Made by a program: the position numbers and the translations under genes. The notes beneath the pieces were generated by a model that saw nothing but the letters and a program-made list of their open reading frames with translations, was not told the origin of the DNA and did not search any database. From Glycomyces xiaoerkulensis (GTDB taxonomy: Bacteria; Actinomycetota; Actinomycetes; Mycobacteriales; Micromonosporaceae), in contig NZ_PGGV01000037.1 in the NCBI RefSeq assembly GCF_002798405.1, positions 186,001 to 250,000 of the forward strand: 64,000 bases of DNA, written 5' to 3'. Positions 15,354 through 24,218 of the stretch are shown here, piece by piece; position 1 is the first letter of the stretch, and every line of letters starts with the position of its first letter.

Positions 15354-15728
15354 ATGTCGAATCAAGACCCGCGGCGCTCGCTGCCGCTCCGGGAGGACGA
15401 CTGCGCAGTGCCGCTGGTCCGCGAGCCGGTCGGCTCCGCGGCCGCGACCGAACTGTCGGCCGCCTTCAAGGCCCTCGGCGACCCGGTGCGGCTGCGGCTG
15501 CTCTCGCTCATCGCCTCCCGCGACGGCGGCGAGGCGTGCGTGTGCGAACTGACCGACTCCTTCGACCTGTCCGCGCCGACGATCTCGCACCACCTCAGGG
15601 TGCTGCGCGAAGCGGGCCTGGTCGGTTCCGAACGGCGCGGCACCTGGGTCCACTACCGGGCCGAGCCGACGCTCCTGCGCCGGCTCTCCGAACTGCTGGC
15701 CGTGCCCGCCGCCGGGTCCGTCGCATGA
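15354..15728 (+). CDS. arsR: ArsR-family arsenic-responsive repressor
   Basis: The 124-residue winged-helix repressor shows FKALGDPVRLRLLSLIASRD. Next come a thiol metalloid site ACVCELTDSFDLSAPTISHH and the recognition helix HLRVLREAGLVGSERRG. The paired cysteines in CVC fit an As(III)/Sb(III)-sensing ArsR, and the next genes are an arsenite pump and an arsenate reductase. It should repress the operon until arsenite binds. The stop overlaps the acr3 start (ATGA, 15725-15728). Confidence 0.93.
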   Translation: MSNQDPRRSLPLREDDCAVPLVREPVGSAAATELSAAFKALGDPVRLRLLSLIASRDGGEACVCELTDSFDLSAPTISHHLRVLREAGLVGSERRGTWVHYRAEPTLLRRLSELLAVPAAGSVA

Positions 15729-16828
15729 GCGCCGGTACCGAGACGCGAGAGGCCGGGCCGGTCGCCGGACTGTCGGCCCTCGACCGGTTCCTGCCGTTGT
15801 GGATCGGCGGCGCCATGCTCACCGGGCTCGGCCTGGGCCGGTGGGCACCGGGCGTCGGCGCGGCGCTCGACGCCGTCCAGGTCGGCGGGATCTCGCTCCC
15901 CATCGCCGCCGGACTGCTGCTGATGATGTACCCGGTGCTGGCGAAGGTCCGCTACGACCGGCTCGACTCGGTCACCGCCGACCGGCGGCTGCTGGCCGCG
16001 TCGATCGCGCTCAACTGGCTTGTCGGGCCGCTGCTGATGTTCGCCCTGGCGTGGACGTTCCTGCCCGACCTGCCCGAGTTCCGCACCGGCCTGATCATCG
16101 TCGGGCTGGCCCGGTGCATCGCCATGGTCATCATCTGGAACGACCTGGCCTGCGGCGACCGCGAGGCCGCCGCCGTGCTGGTGGCCCTCAACTCGGTGTT
16201 CCAAGTGATCGCATTCGGTGCGCTCGGCTGGTTCTACCTCGACGCACTGCCGCGCCTGCTGGGCCTGGACGGTGCGGGCCTGGAGGTCTCCGGCTGGGAG
16301 ATCGCCCTCAACGTCGCGGTCTTCCTCGGCGTCCCGCTCGCCGCCGGATACCTGACCCGGCGCATCGGCGAGCGCCGGAAGGGCCGGAGCTGGTACGAAT
16401 CCAGGTTCCTGCCCAGGATCGGGCCGTTCGCGCTGTGGGGCCTGCTGTTCACGATCGTGGTCCTGTTCGCCCTGCAAGGCGAGTCGATCATCGCCCGGCC
16501 CGGCGACGTCGCCCGCATCGCGCTGCCGCTGCTGGCCTACTTCGCGATCATGTGGGCGGGGTCCTTCGCGCTCGGCAAGGGCATCGGCCTCGACTACCCG
16601 CGCAGCACCACCCTGGCTTTCACAGCCGCGGGCAACAACTTCGAGCTGGCCATCGCCGTCGCGATCGCGACCTTCGGCGCGGCCTCCGGCCAGGCCCTCG
16701 CCGGTGTGGTCGGACCGCTCATCGAGGTCCCGGTCCTGGTCGGCCTCGTCTACGTCAGCCTCCGGGCACGCGCGCTGTTCGAATCCGGGCGCCCGGAACC
16801 GTCCGCACCGGGAAGGGAGACCGCGTGA
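15725..16828 (+). CDS. acr3: Arsenite efflux permease ACR3
   Basis: The 367-residue membrane protein has ten predicted helices and the ACR3 core pattern, including GLARCIAMVIIWNDLACGDREAA with the conserved Cys in helix 4, TLAFTAAGNNFELAIAVAI, and FGAASGQALAGVVGPLIEVPVL. It exports As(OH)3/arsenite driven by the proton gradient. The start ATG 15725 overlaps the arsR stop. The longer open frame upstream is antisense to nothing and only shadows arsR. The 3' end overlaps arsC by GTGA. Confidence 0.96.
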   Translation: MSAGTETREAGPVAGLSALDRFLPLWIGGAMLTGLGLGRWAPGVGAALDAVQVGGISLPIAAGLLLMMYPVLAKVRYDRLDSVTADRRLLAASIALNWLVGPLLMFALAWTFLPDLPEFRTGLIIVGLARCIAMVIIWNDLACGDREAAAVLVALNSVFQVIAFGALGWFYLDALPRLLGLDGAGLEVSGWEIALNVAVFLGVPLAAGYLTRRIGERRKGRSWYESRFLPRIGPFALWGLLFTIVVLFALQGESIIARPGDVARIALPLLAYFAIMWAGSFALGKGIGLDYPRSTTLAFTAAGNNFELAIAVAIATFGAASGQALAGVVGPLIEVPVLVGLVYVSLRARALFESGRPEPSAPGRETA

Positions 16829-17232
16829 AGCACCGGCCCGAGGTCCTGTTCGTCTGCGTCCACAACGCCGGCCGGTCCCAAATGGCCGCCGCACTGCTCG
16901 AGCACCACGCCGCCGGCCGGGTGGTGGTGCGCTCGGCCGGGTCGGCCCCGGCCGACTCGATCAACCCCGCCGCGGTCGAGGCGCTCGAGGAGATCGGCCT
17001 CGACATCGGCAAGGCGTTCCCCAAGCCGCTCACCGACGAGGCCGTGCGGGCCTCGGACGTGGTCATCACCATGGGCTGCGGCGACGCCTGCCCGGTCTAC
17101 CCGGGCAAGCGGTACCTGGACTGGGAGCTGGACGACCCGGCCGGGCAGGGCGTGGAGGCCGTCCGCGGCATCCGCGACGACATCGACCGGCGCGTCCGGG
17201 ACCTGCTCCGGGAACTACTGCCGGATGAATGA
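16825..17232 (+). CDS. arsC: Arsenate reductase, low-molecular-weight phosphatase type
   Basis: The 135-residue enzyme carries the CX5R phosphatase loop VCVHNAGRSQMA (Cys11, Arg17) at the N-terminus. It continues with RSAGSAPADSINPAAVEALEEIGL in pieces and the second redox pair MGCGDACPVYPG, as in thioredoxin- or mycothiol-linked ArsC. It reduces arsenate to arsenite for export by ACR3. The start is GTG 16825, overlapping the acr3 TGA; the larger frame in the track of this strand is only upstream readthrough. The stop at 17230-17232 overlaps a possible corA start. Confidence 0.95.
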   Translation: MKHRPEVLFVCVHNAGRSQMAAALLEHHAAGRVVVRSAGSAPADSINPAAVEALEEIGLDIGKAFPKPLTDEAVRASDVVITMGCGDACPVYPGKRYLDWELDDPAGQGVEAVRGIRDDIDRRVRDLLRELLPDE

Positions 17233-17285
17233 CCGCAGAGAGGTTACGGTCGCTGGGACGGCGCAATGAGTGGGAGGCGACACCG

Positions 17286-18407
17286 ATGGCCCGATTCGAC
17301 TGGCTCACCGGCCGGCGTCGCGCACCGAGCGAGGCCCCGCGCCGACGGCGGCCCGAGACCGAGAGCGAACCGCCCCGGACCGATCCGTCGGGCGGACCGC
17401 TCATCGACTCCGCCGTCTACGCCGACGGCAGGCGGATCGAGCCGGGCTCGCTCGAACGCACCTACGAAATGGTGCGGGAGGGCCGCGGCATGGGCTGGAT
17501 CGGGCTCTACCGACCCGAACGGCAGGTCATCGACTCGATCGCGGCCGAGTTCGGCCTGCACGAGCTGGCCGTGGAGGACGCGCTGGAGGCGCACCAGCGA
17601 CCCAAACTCGAACGCTACGGCGAAACCCTGTTCGTGGTCCTGCGCCCGGCCCGCTACGTCGACACCCAGGAGGTCGTCGACATCGGCGAGCTCCACGTGT
17701 TCGTCGGCCCGGACTTCGTGGTCACCATCCGCCACTCCGAGGCCCCCGACCTGCGCGCGGTCCGCCGCCGCCTCGAATCGGCCCCGGAGCTGCTGAGCCT
17801 GGGGCCGGAGGCGGTGCTGTACGCGATCATGGACCGGATCGTCGACGACTACACGCCGGTCCTGCGCGGGGTCTCCAACGACATCGACGAGATCGAGATC
17901 CAGGTCTTCGAGGAGGACGTGGAGGTCTCGCGGCGGATCTACCAGCTCGGCCGCGAAGTCATCGAGTTCCACCGGGCCGTCGAGCCGCTGATCGACCTGT
18001 TCGCCTCGCTGCGCTCGGGCTTCGAGAAGTACCGGGTGGATCTGGAGATGCAGCGGCTGCTGCGCGACGTCGAGGACCACGCGGTGCGCGCGATCGAGCG
18101 GATCGAGGCGTTCCGGGAGCTGCTGAACAACATGCTGACGGTCAACGCCGCCGTGGTCTCCCAGCGCCAGAACGCCGAGATGCAGCGCCTGACCGAGTCC
18201 AGCCTGGTCCAGAACGAGGAGGTCAAGAAGATCTCGTCCTGGGCGGCGATCGTGTTCGCCCCGACCCTGGTCGGGACCGTCTACGGCATGAACTTCGACG
18301 ACATGCCCGAGCTGCACTGGGCGTGGGGCTACCCGTTCTCCCTGGTGCTCATGGCGGCGGTGTCGATCACGCTGTACGCGGTCTTCAAATGGCGGCGCTG
18401 GCTCTGA
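17286..18407 (+). CDS. corA: CorA-family magnesium/cobalt transporter
   Basis: The 373-residue protein (from ATG 17286, with GGGAGG 8 bases upstream) has a large cytoplasmic domain (RQVIDSIAAEFGLHELAVED, RPKLERYGETLFVVLRPARY). It has a long coiled helix around EDVEVSRRIYQLGREVIEFH and two C-terminal transmembrane helices with the signature YGMNF before the second. It forms pentameric Mg2+ channels in the membrane. An alternative start at ATG 17229 overlaps the arsC stop as ATGA and would add 19 residues. That option lacks a ribosome-binding site but would extend the overlap pattern of the ars operon. Confidence 0.92.
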   Translation: MARFDWLTGRRRAPSEAPRRRRPETESEPPRTDPSGGPLIDSAVYADGRRIEPGSLERTYEMVREGRGMGWIGLYRPERQVIDSIAAEFGLHELAVEDALEAHQRPKLERYGETLFVVLRPARYVDTQEVVDIGELHVFVGPDFVVTIRHSEAPDLRAVRRRLESAPELLSLGPEAVLYAIMDRIVDDYTPVLRGVSNDIDEIEIQVFEEDVEVSRRIYQLGREVIEFHRAVEPLIDLFASLRSGFEKYRVDLEMQRLLRDVEDHAVRAIERIEAFRELLNNMLTVNAAVVSQRQNAEMQRLTESSLVQNEEVKKISSWAAIVFAPTLVGTVYGMNFDDMPELHWAWGYPFSLVLMAAVSITLYAVFKWRRWL

Positions 18408-18417
18408 CGCGCCTACA

Positions 18418-19323
18418 GTGTCCCTCGTGGGGTTCGGCGAAGCAGAGGGCGTCGTGGTCGCCGACGGCGGCCTGGCCACCGAGTTGGCCGAGCGCGGCCA
18501 CGACCTGAGCGACGCGCTGTGGTCGGCGCGGCTGCTGGCCGACGCGCCGGAGGCGATCGAGGCGGCGCACCTGGCGTTCTTCCGGGCCGGGGCCCGGATC
18601 GCGACGACCGCGAGCTACCAGGCGTCGTTCGAGGGGTTCGCCGCCCGCGGCGTGGGCCGGGAGGAGGCGGTGCGGCTGCTGCGGCGAAGCGTCGAGCTGG
18701 CGCGCCGGGCCCGCGAGGCGGCGCCGGACGACGGCCGGGAGCGCTGGGTGGCGGCCTCGGTCGGCCCGTACGGGGCGTCCCTGGCCGACGGATCGGAGTA
18801 CCGGGGCCGGTACGGGCTGAGCGTGCGGGAGCTGGCCGCCTGGCACCGGCCGCGCCTGGAGGTACTGGCCGAGGCGGGCGCGGACGTGCTGGCGCTGGAG
18901 ACGGTCCCGGACGTCGACGAGGCCGAGGCGCTGCTGGGCGAGGTCGACCGGCTGGGGGTGCCCGCGTGGCTCAGCTACACCGTCGAAGGCGGCCGGACTC
19001 GGGCCGGGCAGCCGCTGGCCGAGGCGTTCGCGGTCGCCGCGGAGGTCCCGGCGGTCGCGGCGGTGGGCGTCAACTGCTGCGCGCCGTCCGAGGTGCCGGA
19101 GGCGGTCGCGGTGGCGCGTGCGGCGACCGGCAAACCGGTGATCGCCTACCCGAACAGCGGCGAGGGCTGGGACGCCGAGCGCCGGGGCTGGACGGGGCCG
19201 CGGCGTTTCGACGCCGCCGGAGCCCGGGCGTGGGCCGAGGCGGGCGCGGCGGTCGTGGGCGGCTGCTGCCGGGTGCGGCCGGACGACATCGCGCGGGTGG
19301 CGCGGGCGGTCGGCCGGATGTGA
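18418..19323 (+). CDS. mmuM: Homocysteine S-methyltransferase
   Basis: The 301-residue protein matches MmuM-type enzymes that methylate homocysteine with S-methylmethionine or S-adenosylmethionine. It shows VVADGGLATELAERGHDL at the start, TTASYQASFEGFAARGV, VALSVGPYGASLADGSEY-like text around residues 115-130, GVNCCAPSEVPEAV with the first zinc Cys and GGCCRVRPDDIARVA with the Cys pair near the C-terminus. The GTG at 18418 follows corA by 10 bases, so cotranscription is possible. A strong hairpin follows. Confidence 0.92.
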   Translation: MSLVGFGEAEGVVVADGGLATELAERGHDLSDALWSARLLADAPEAIEAAHLAFFRAGARIATTASYQASFEGFAARGVGREEAVRLLRRSVELARRAREAAPDDGRERWVAASVGPYGASLADGSEYRGRYGLSVRELAAWHRPRLEVLAEAGADVLALETVPDVDEAEALLGEVDRLGVPAWLSYTVEGGRTRAGQPLAEAFAVAAEVPAVAAVGVNCCAPSEVPEAVAVARAATGKPVIAYPNSGEGWDAERRGWTGPRRFDAAGARAWAEAGAAVVGGCCRVRPDDIARVARAVGRM

Positions 19324-19377
19324 TGTGTCCGGCGGGCCGTCCGGTCGGGCGGTCTCGCGGACTCGCCGGTGCAGAAG

Positions 19378-19411
19378 CCGGCCCGCCGGGCTGTCGGCGC
19401 CGGCGGGCCGG
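19378..19411. terminator. Hairpin between convergent mmuM and chitinase genes
   Basis: CCGGCCCGCCGG (19378-19389) pairs perfectly with CCGGCGGGCCGG (19400-19411) around a 10-base loop. It sits between the two convergent stops and can serve both strands. Confidence 0.6.
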
Positions 19412-19425
19412 TGGGGGGTGCCGGT

Positions 19426-20349
19426 CTAGCAGCCGAGGCCGCCTCCGGGGTCGACGCCGAGGATCTGGGTGAACTGCCGGTACTTGTCGATGCGGTTCTG
19501 CACCTGGGCGGGGTTGCCGCCGTCGCATTCGAGCGCGCCGTTGATCGAGCGGATGGACTCGCCGAATCCGGCGCCGGTGGTCATGGCGGTGTGGCCGCTC
19601 ATGGTGCCCGGTCCGCTCTGGGTGTTCCAGTACCACAGGGCCGTCTGCCAGGCGACGGTCGCGTCCTGCTCGACCAGCCACGGGTCGGTCAGGAGCGGCA
19701 GGCCGAGGGCGTCGCCGGCGGCGTTGTAGTTGAAGTTCCAGCTCAATTGCATCGGACCGCGACCGTAGTAGGCGGCCTGGCCGGCGGGGCAGCCGTAGGG
19801 CTGTCCGCTGTCGCAGTAGTGCGGGTAGTTGCCGGTGTTCTGTTCGACGATGTGGACGAGCCCGCCGGTCTCGTGTCCGATGTTGGCGAGGAATGCGGCG
19901 GCCTCGCGTTTCTCGACGGCGGCACCGCCGGTGTTGGTGAACGCGGGGTAGGAGGCGGTGGCCTCGACGAGGCCCTGGTAGGTGTAGAAGGAGTTCCGGC
20001 CCGGGAACATCTGGTCGAACTGTGACTCGGCGACGATGAAGCCCGACGGGTCTCCCGGATCGGTGGGGTCGCTCGGGTCGTCGGAGCCGCCGCAGGGGAC
20101 CGCGTCCCGCCAGACGCCCCACTGGCCGGTGGTGCCGGGTGTTTCGCCCACGGTCCACCACTGGGCGGTCCAGTTCCGGCCGTCGTGCGAGGCGACGTCG
20201 CCGCCGGTGTAGACGGTGCCGGGGTCCCAGGGAGCCGCGCAGGGCGCCTGGGCGTCGGCGGTGACAGCGGGCAGGCCGATGGCAAGGGCAGCCGTGGTGA
20301 ACAGTGCGCTCACCAGGGCCAGCGCTCGTTGACGTGGTCGTCGGAGCAT
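19426..20349 (-). CDS. Secreted GH19 chitinase with N-terminal chitin-binding domain
   Basis: The 307-residue precursor has a Tat/Sec-like signal peptide (MLRRPRQRALALVSALFTTA, cleavage near ADA-QA). A CBM5/12 module follows (APWDPGTVYTGGDVASHDGR, WWTVGETPGTTGQWGVW), then a DPSDPTDPGDPS linker. The GH19 domain has catalytic Glu in FLANIGHETGG, YYGRGPMQLSWNFNY and INGALECDGGNPAQV. It hydrolyses chitin with inversion outside the cell. ATG 20349 is chosen because GAGGTG lies 5 bases upstream; TTG 20361 is also in frame. The upstream region is AT-rich. Confidence 0.95.
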   Translation of the reverse strand: MLRRPRQRALALVSALFTTAALAIGLPAVTADAQAPCAAPWDPGTVYTGGDVASHDGRNWTAQWWTVGETPGTTGQWGVWRDAVPCGGSDDPSDPTDPGDPSGFIVAESQFDQMFPGRNSFYTYQGLVEATASYPAFTNTGGAAVEKREAAAFLANIGHETGGLVHIVEQNTGNYPHYCDSGQPYGCPAGQAAYYGRGPMQLSWNFNYNAAGDALGLPLLTDPWLVEQDATVAWQTALWYWNTQSGPGTMSGHTAMTTGAGFGESIRSINGALECDGGNPAQVQNRIDKYRQFTQILGVDPGGGLGC

Positions 20350-20619
20350 GTAGCACCTCAATTCATAAATAAACCTTCCTTATAGATAAATCTAACTATT
20401 CACCAAGACCGGCACAAGCCCCCATCCGGAGAAATCGGTCGGTGGGGACGCGGTCACCGTCCGGGACCCGGCAGGTCCCGGCCCGAACGGACGCGTTCGC
20501 AGACGGCTCCCGGGAAACGGGGCAGAATGGTGAAAGCACCCCGCAACGGGGCCGAGTTCGCGGCCGCCGGAGCCGAGCGGCCGCCTCCCGCAAGGCACCA
20601 CTACAAGGGGAGAAGGTCA
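20350..20619. promoter_or_regulatory. Divergent chitinase / DoxX promoter region
   Basis: 270 bp separate the chitinase and the DoxX gene. The chitinase side (20355-20400) is unusually AT-rich for this genome, with TTTATCTATAAGG on the minus strand, and probably holds its promoter. I do not see a DasR-type ACTGGTCTAGACCAGT site. Just before the DoxX start AAGGGGAGAAGG (20606-20617) is a strong ribosome-binding site. Confidence 0.4.
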
Positions 20620-20991
20620 ATGAACGTGTTCCTCTGGATCCTGCAGATCGTCCTGGCCGCGATGTTCCTCATGGCGGGCGTGATGAAGCTGGCGCAGCCC
20701 AGGGAGAAACTGCTCGGATCGATGCCGGTGTTCGAGACCTATTCGCCCGGCACGATCAAGTTCATCGGCATCGCCGAGATCGCCGCGGCCGCGGGCCTGA
20801 TCCTGCCGCCGCTGATCGGCCTCGCGTCGGTACTCGCTCCGCTGGCGGCGCTGGGGATCGTAGTGCTGATGATCCTCGCGGCCATGGCGCACGGCCGCCG
20901 CAAGGAGACCCCGATGATCACCGGGAACATCGTGATCCTGGTCCTCGCCGCGATCGTCGCCTGGGGACGGCTCGGGCCGAACCCGTTCTGA
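20620..20991 (+). CDS. DoxX-family membrane protein
   Basis: The 123-residue protein has four predicted transmembrane helices (VFLWILQIVLAAMFLMAGVM, IGIAEIAAAAGLILPPLIG, VLAPLAALGIVVLMILAAMA, MITGNIVILVLAAIVAW) and the DoxX pattern MAGVMKLAQPREKL after helix 1. DoxX proteins sit in the membrane, some linked to redox or thiol stress; no precise function can be given. The ATG 20620 follows AAGGGGAGAAGG. It converges on a methyltransferase gene with a 5-base gap. Confidence 0.85.
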   Translation: MNVFLWILQIVLAAMFLMAGVMKLAQPREKLLGSMPVFETYSPGTIKFIGIAEIAAAAGLILPPLIGLASVLAPLAALGIVVLMILAAMAHGRRKETPMITGNIVILVLAAIVAWGRLGPNPF

Positions 20992-20996
20992 GAGCT

Positions 20997-21806
20997 TCAG
21001 GCGGGGCCGCCGGGCAGGCGGCCCCAGCACGAGACCAGCGGGTAGGAGCCGATCTCGAAGGCGGGGTCGTCCAGCAGGTCCCAGAACCGCTTGAGGTCGT
21101 CCTCGGCGACCCCGGCCGCCTGGATCTCCTCGGCGAGCTGGGCGGTGTTGGCCCGGTGCAGGGTGATGCCCTCCTCGCCGCCGGGCCACGGCTCGGAGAA
21201 GGTGTCGGTGTCCAGATCAACCAGGCCGGCCTCGGCCAGGGCCGCCCCGGCCCGCTCGGCCCACACCGGGTCGGCGCCGTGATCGGCGATCACGTCCATG
21301 AGCGCGGCGTGGACGGCCCGGAACAGGGAGATCGCGTCGGCGTTCGGGGCTCGTCGGATCGGGATCCGCGAGCAGTCGAAGTCCTCCACCAGCAGTCGGC
21401 CGCCGGGCCGCAGGGCGGCGACCATGTTCGCCAGCGCCGTGCGGCGCTCGGCCACGTGCAGCAGGACCAGGCGGGCGTGGACGAGGTCGAAGTGGCCCCG
21501 CGGCAGTTCGTCGCGGACGATGTCGTGGCGCAGGACCGTGAGGTTGTCGATGTCGGGCAGGCTCTGCATGCGGTGCGGGTTGATGTCGGTGGCCAGCACC
21601 GAGCCGGTGGGGCCGACCCGCTCCGCCGTCCAGGCGGCCACCGAGCCGCCGCCTCCTCCGACTTCGAGGCAGCGCATGCCGGGTGCCAGCCCGGCGCGTT
21701 CGAGGCAGTCGCGGGTGTGGGGGTCGTAGCGGCGCGCCAGGACGTCGAAGCGGGCCCGGGCCTGTTCGGCGTCGTTGTCGAGCGTGTACCGGTCGGGTGC
21801 CTTCAT
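20997..21806 (-). CDS. SAM-dependent class I methyltransferase
   Basis: The 269-residue protein carries motif I CLEVGGGGGSVAAWTAERVG, the acidic end of strand 2 ATDINPHRM, LRHDIVRDELPRGHFDLVHA (motif II/III) and LLLVEDFDC-like text after RPGGR (residues 130-140). It resembles UbiE/Methyltransf_25 enzymes acting on small molecules; substrate unknown. ATG 21806 is chosen because the in-frame ATG 12 bases upstream carries GGAGGG, an ideal ribosome-binding site for 21806. It is divergent from the ABC operon. Confidence 0.85.
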   Translation of the reverse strand: MKAPDRYTLDNDAEQARARFDVLARRYDPHTRDCLERAGLAPGMRCLEVGGGGGSVAAWTAERVGPTGSVLATDINPHRMQSLPDIDNLTVLRHDIVRDELPRGHFDLVHARLVLLHVAERRTALANMVAALRPGGRLLVEDFDCSRIPIRRAPNADAISLFRAVHAALMDVIADHGADPVWAERAGAALAEAGLVDLDTDTFSEPWPGGEEGITLHRANTAQLAEEIQAAGVAEDDLKRFWDLLDDPAFEIGSYPLVSCWGRLPGGPA

Positions 21807-22113
21807 GGTGCCCTCCATCCAGATCCGCCGACGATCAGGTCACGTTCGGTGAACGGTCCCCGGTCACATGGTAGGGATCAACATGTGGCGACGTGGACAG
21901 AAATCCGACACTCTGCTTGTACCGCATAGGTATTGACGCCGGACGGCCGCGGCCGTCGGCTGCCGCGCCGACCGTGTCGGCACCGTTCTGCTCCCGGTGA
22001 CGTATCGCCTGGCAGCACCGCAGACTCGAGTCGTACTCGGGTAGGAGGCGGCCGGGCGGGGAATCGTTCCCGCGGGGGACGCTGGTACCGGCGGGTCACT
22101 TTAGGGTGAAGGC
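21807..22113. promoter_or_regulatory. Divergent methyltransferase / ABC exporter region with 16-bp palindrome
   Basis: The 307-bp gap contains the perfect palindrome GACGGCCGCGGCCGTC at 21952-21967, a possible operator or short hairpin. A TTGTAC (21927-21932) and a TTGACG (21943-21948) lie nearby but no convincing spaced promoter pair follows. No gene is apparent. Confidence 0.4.
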
Positions 22114-22983
22114 ATGCTCGAAATCAAAGACCTTCGCAAGCGGTTCGGCGAGACCGTGGCCCTCGACGGGGTGTCCCTGTCCGCCCGCCCCGGAGAGGTG
22201 ATCGGCTTCGTCGGCGCCAACGGCGCCGGCAAGACCACCGCCATGCGGATCGCCATGGGCGTCCTCGCCGCCGACGCCGGCGAGGTCGTCTACAACGGTT
22301 CGCCGTTGGGAGCCAGCCAGCGCCGCCGCTTCGGATACATGCCCGAGGAGCGCGGACTCTACCCGAAGATGAAGACCGGCGAGCAGGTCGCGTACTTCGG
22401 GGAGCTGCACGGGATGAGCCGCGCCGAGGCGAAGCGCGCCACCGCGGAGCTGCTGGCGCAGCTCGACCTCACCGACCGGGCCGGCGACCACGTCCAGGAA
22501 CTGTCGCTGGGCAACCAGCAGCGGGTGCAGTTGGCGGTCTCGCTGGTGCACCGGCCCGAACTGCTCATTCTCGACGAGCCGTTCTCGGGGCTCGACCCGA
22601 TCGCGGTCGACGTCATGGGCACGGCACTCAAGGAGCGGGCCGCCGGCGGCGTCCCGGTGATCTTCTCCAGCCACCAGCTCGAACTGATCGAGCGGCTGTG
22701 CGACTCGGTGGCCATCATCTCCGCCGGCCGCATCATCGCGGCCGGCTCGGTCGAGGAGCTCAAGGCCCGCGAGACCCGGCGGCTGCGCCTGCGGGTCGCG
22801 ACCGCCGAGGACCTGAGCGGCCGCCTGCCCGGCACGGTCACCCGCGACGGCGAGGACTACCTGGTCGAAGGCGGCGACGACCAGGAGGTCCTGCGGATCG
22901 CGGCCGACGCCGGCCCGGTGAGCCACTTCGCCTACGACCAGCCGACCATCGCCGAGATCTTCCGAGAGGCGGTCGCCCAATGA
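22114..22983 (+). CDS. ABC transporter ATP-binding protein, NatA/CcmA-like
   Basis: The 289-residue ATPase has Walker A GFVGANGAGKTTAMR, the Q-loop region YMPEERGLYPKMKTGEQ, the signature LSLGNQQRVQLAVSL, Walker B LLILDEPFSGLDPIAVD and the switch His in VIFSSHQLELIERL. A C-terminal extension (about residues 225-289) resembles the regulatory domain of NatA/DrrA-type ATPases. It energises the permease encoded next, overlapping it by ATGA. The pair resembles Na+ or drug exporters of the NatAB group; cargo unknown. Confidence 0.93.
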   Translation: MLEIKDLRKRFGETVALDGVSLSARPGEVIGFVGANGAGKTTAMRIAMGVLAADAGEVVYNGSPLGASQRRRFGYMPEERGLYPKMKTGEQVAYFGELHGMSRAEAKRATAELLAQLDLTDRAGDHVQELSLGNQQRVQLAVSLVHRPELLILDEPFSGLDPIAVDVMGTALKERAAGGVPVIFSSHQLELIERLCDSVAIISAGRIIAAGSVEELKARETRRLRLRVATAEDLSGRLPGTVTRDGEDYLVEGGDDQEVLRIAADAGPVSHFAYDQPTIAEIFREAVAQ

Positions 22984-24161
22984 GCACCCAGAACTCCGAG
23001 ACGTCCAACCTGCGCGGGCTCTGGCTGGTGGCCTCCCGCGAGATCCGCGTGCGCGGGCTGTCCCGCGCCAACCTCGTCAGCCTCGCGGTCACCGTGCTCA
23101 TCGTCGGGGTCCTGGCGGCGCTGCCGACGCTGCTCTCGGGCGAGGACACCACCCGGATCGGTCTCGCCGGCGAGGAGGCCGCGGCGATCGAGCGGCAGTT
23201 GGCGCCCAACGAGGACTACGAGGTTACCGTCTACGGCTCGGTCGGCGAGGCCGAGCGGGCCGTCGAGGACGGCGAGGTCGAGGCCGCCGTCGCCGAAGGC
23301 GCCCTCTACACCGAGAACCGCGTGGACACCGAACTGCGTACCGTCCTGGATTCGGCCTGGCGGGCCGCGAGCGTCCAGTCGGGCCTGGAGGCGGCCGGTC
23401 TCGAGCCGTCCGAGATCGAGCAGGCCCTGGCGACCGAACCGCTGGAGACGGTCTCGCTGTCCGAGGGCGGGGTGAGCGGCCCCCTCGACTACTTCACCGG
23501 CCTGATCATCTCGATCGTCATGTTCTTCATGCTGATGATGCCGGTGCAGTACATCGCGATGGGCGTGGTCGAGGAGAAGTCCAGCCGGATCGTGGAGATC
23601 CTGCTGACCAGCCTCAAGCCGTGGCAGCTCCTCGGCGGGAAGGTGATCGGACTCGGCGTGGTGGCGCTGGTGAACCTCGTCGCGATCATCGCCGTCGGCC
23701 TCGGGGTGTCGGCGGCGACCGGACTGCTGCCCGACCTGCCGGAGGGCACCGCCGCCGCGGCGCTGTCGACGATGGGCTGGTGGATCCTGGCGTTCGCGCT
23801 CTACGGCACGCTCGCCGGCGGCGTCGGTTCCCTGGTCTCGCGCCAGGAGGAGGCCGGCTCGGTGCTCGCGCCGATCACCACCGCCCTGACCATCGCCTAC
23901 GTCGGGTCGATCTTCCTGCTGAACGCCCCCGACAGCGTGCTGGGGCGGGTGCTGTCGCTGGTGCCGCCGTTCTCGGCGATCGCGATGCCGACCAGGATGT
24001 CGATCACCGCCGTCCCGGCCTGGGAGGTGGCGCTGTCGATCGGGCTGCTGGCACTGTCGGCGGTCGGCGCGCTCCTGCTCGGCGCCCTGCTCTACAAGCG
24101 CAGCGTCCTGCACACCGGTTCGCGGCTGAAGCTGCGCGAGGTGCTGCGGCGCGCCGCCTGA
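22980..24161 (+). CDS. ABC-2 type permease, NatB-like
   Basis: The 393-residue protein has one N-terminal helix (LVSLAVTVLIVGVLAALPTL), a large extracytoplasmic domain rich in Glu/Ala (residues 50-165) and five or more C-terminal helices (GLIISIVMFFMLMMPVQYIA, GGKVIGLGVVALVNLVAIIA and others). The motif GVVEEKSSRIVEILLTSLKP is typical of NatB/ABC2_membrane_3 proteins. It starts at ATG 22980 inside the stop of the ATPase gene. It works with that ATPase as an exporter. Confidence 0.92.
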   Translation: MSTQNSETSNLRGLWLVASREIRVRGLSRANLVSLAVTVLIVGVLAALPTLLSGEDTTRIGLAGEEAAAIERQLAPNEDYEVTVYGSVGEAERAVEDGEVEAAVAEGALYTENRVDTELRTVLDSAWRAASVQSGLEAAGLEPSEIEQALATEPLETVSLSEGGVSGPLDYFTGLIISIVMFFMLMMPVQYIAMGVVEEKSSRIVEILLTSLKPWQLLGGKVIGLGVVALVNLVAIIAVGLGVSAATGLLPDLPEGTAAAALSTMGWWILAFALYGTLAGGVGSLVSRQEEAGSVLAPITTALTIAYVGSIFLLNAPDSVLGRVLSLVPPFSAIAMPTRMSITAVPAWEVALSIGLLALSAVGALLLGALLYKRSVLHTGSRLKLREVLRRAA

Positions 24162-24172
24162 ACGGAGCGCCT

Positions 24173-24205
24173 GACGGCCCGGCTCCGGTGCGGAGCCGGG
24201 CCGTC
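24173..24205. terminator. Perfect 15-bp hairpin between convergent genes
   Basis: GACGGCCCGGCTCCG (24173-24187) pairs with CGGAGCCGGGCCGTC (24191-24205) around a 3-base loop. It lies 12 bases after the permease stop and 14 bases beyond the purine permease stop, so it can terminate both. Confidence 0.75.
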
Positions 24206-24218
24206 GCGCGTCCGAGGG

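Noticed and set aside
20355-20420. DasR or chitinase-type operator before the GH19 gene
   Set aside because: The AT-rich DNA has no good match to ACTGGTCTAGACCAGT or to paired 12-bp chitinase repeats.
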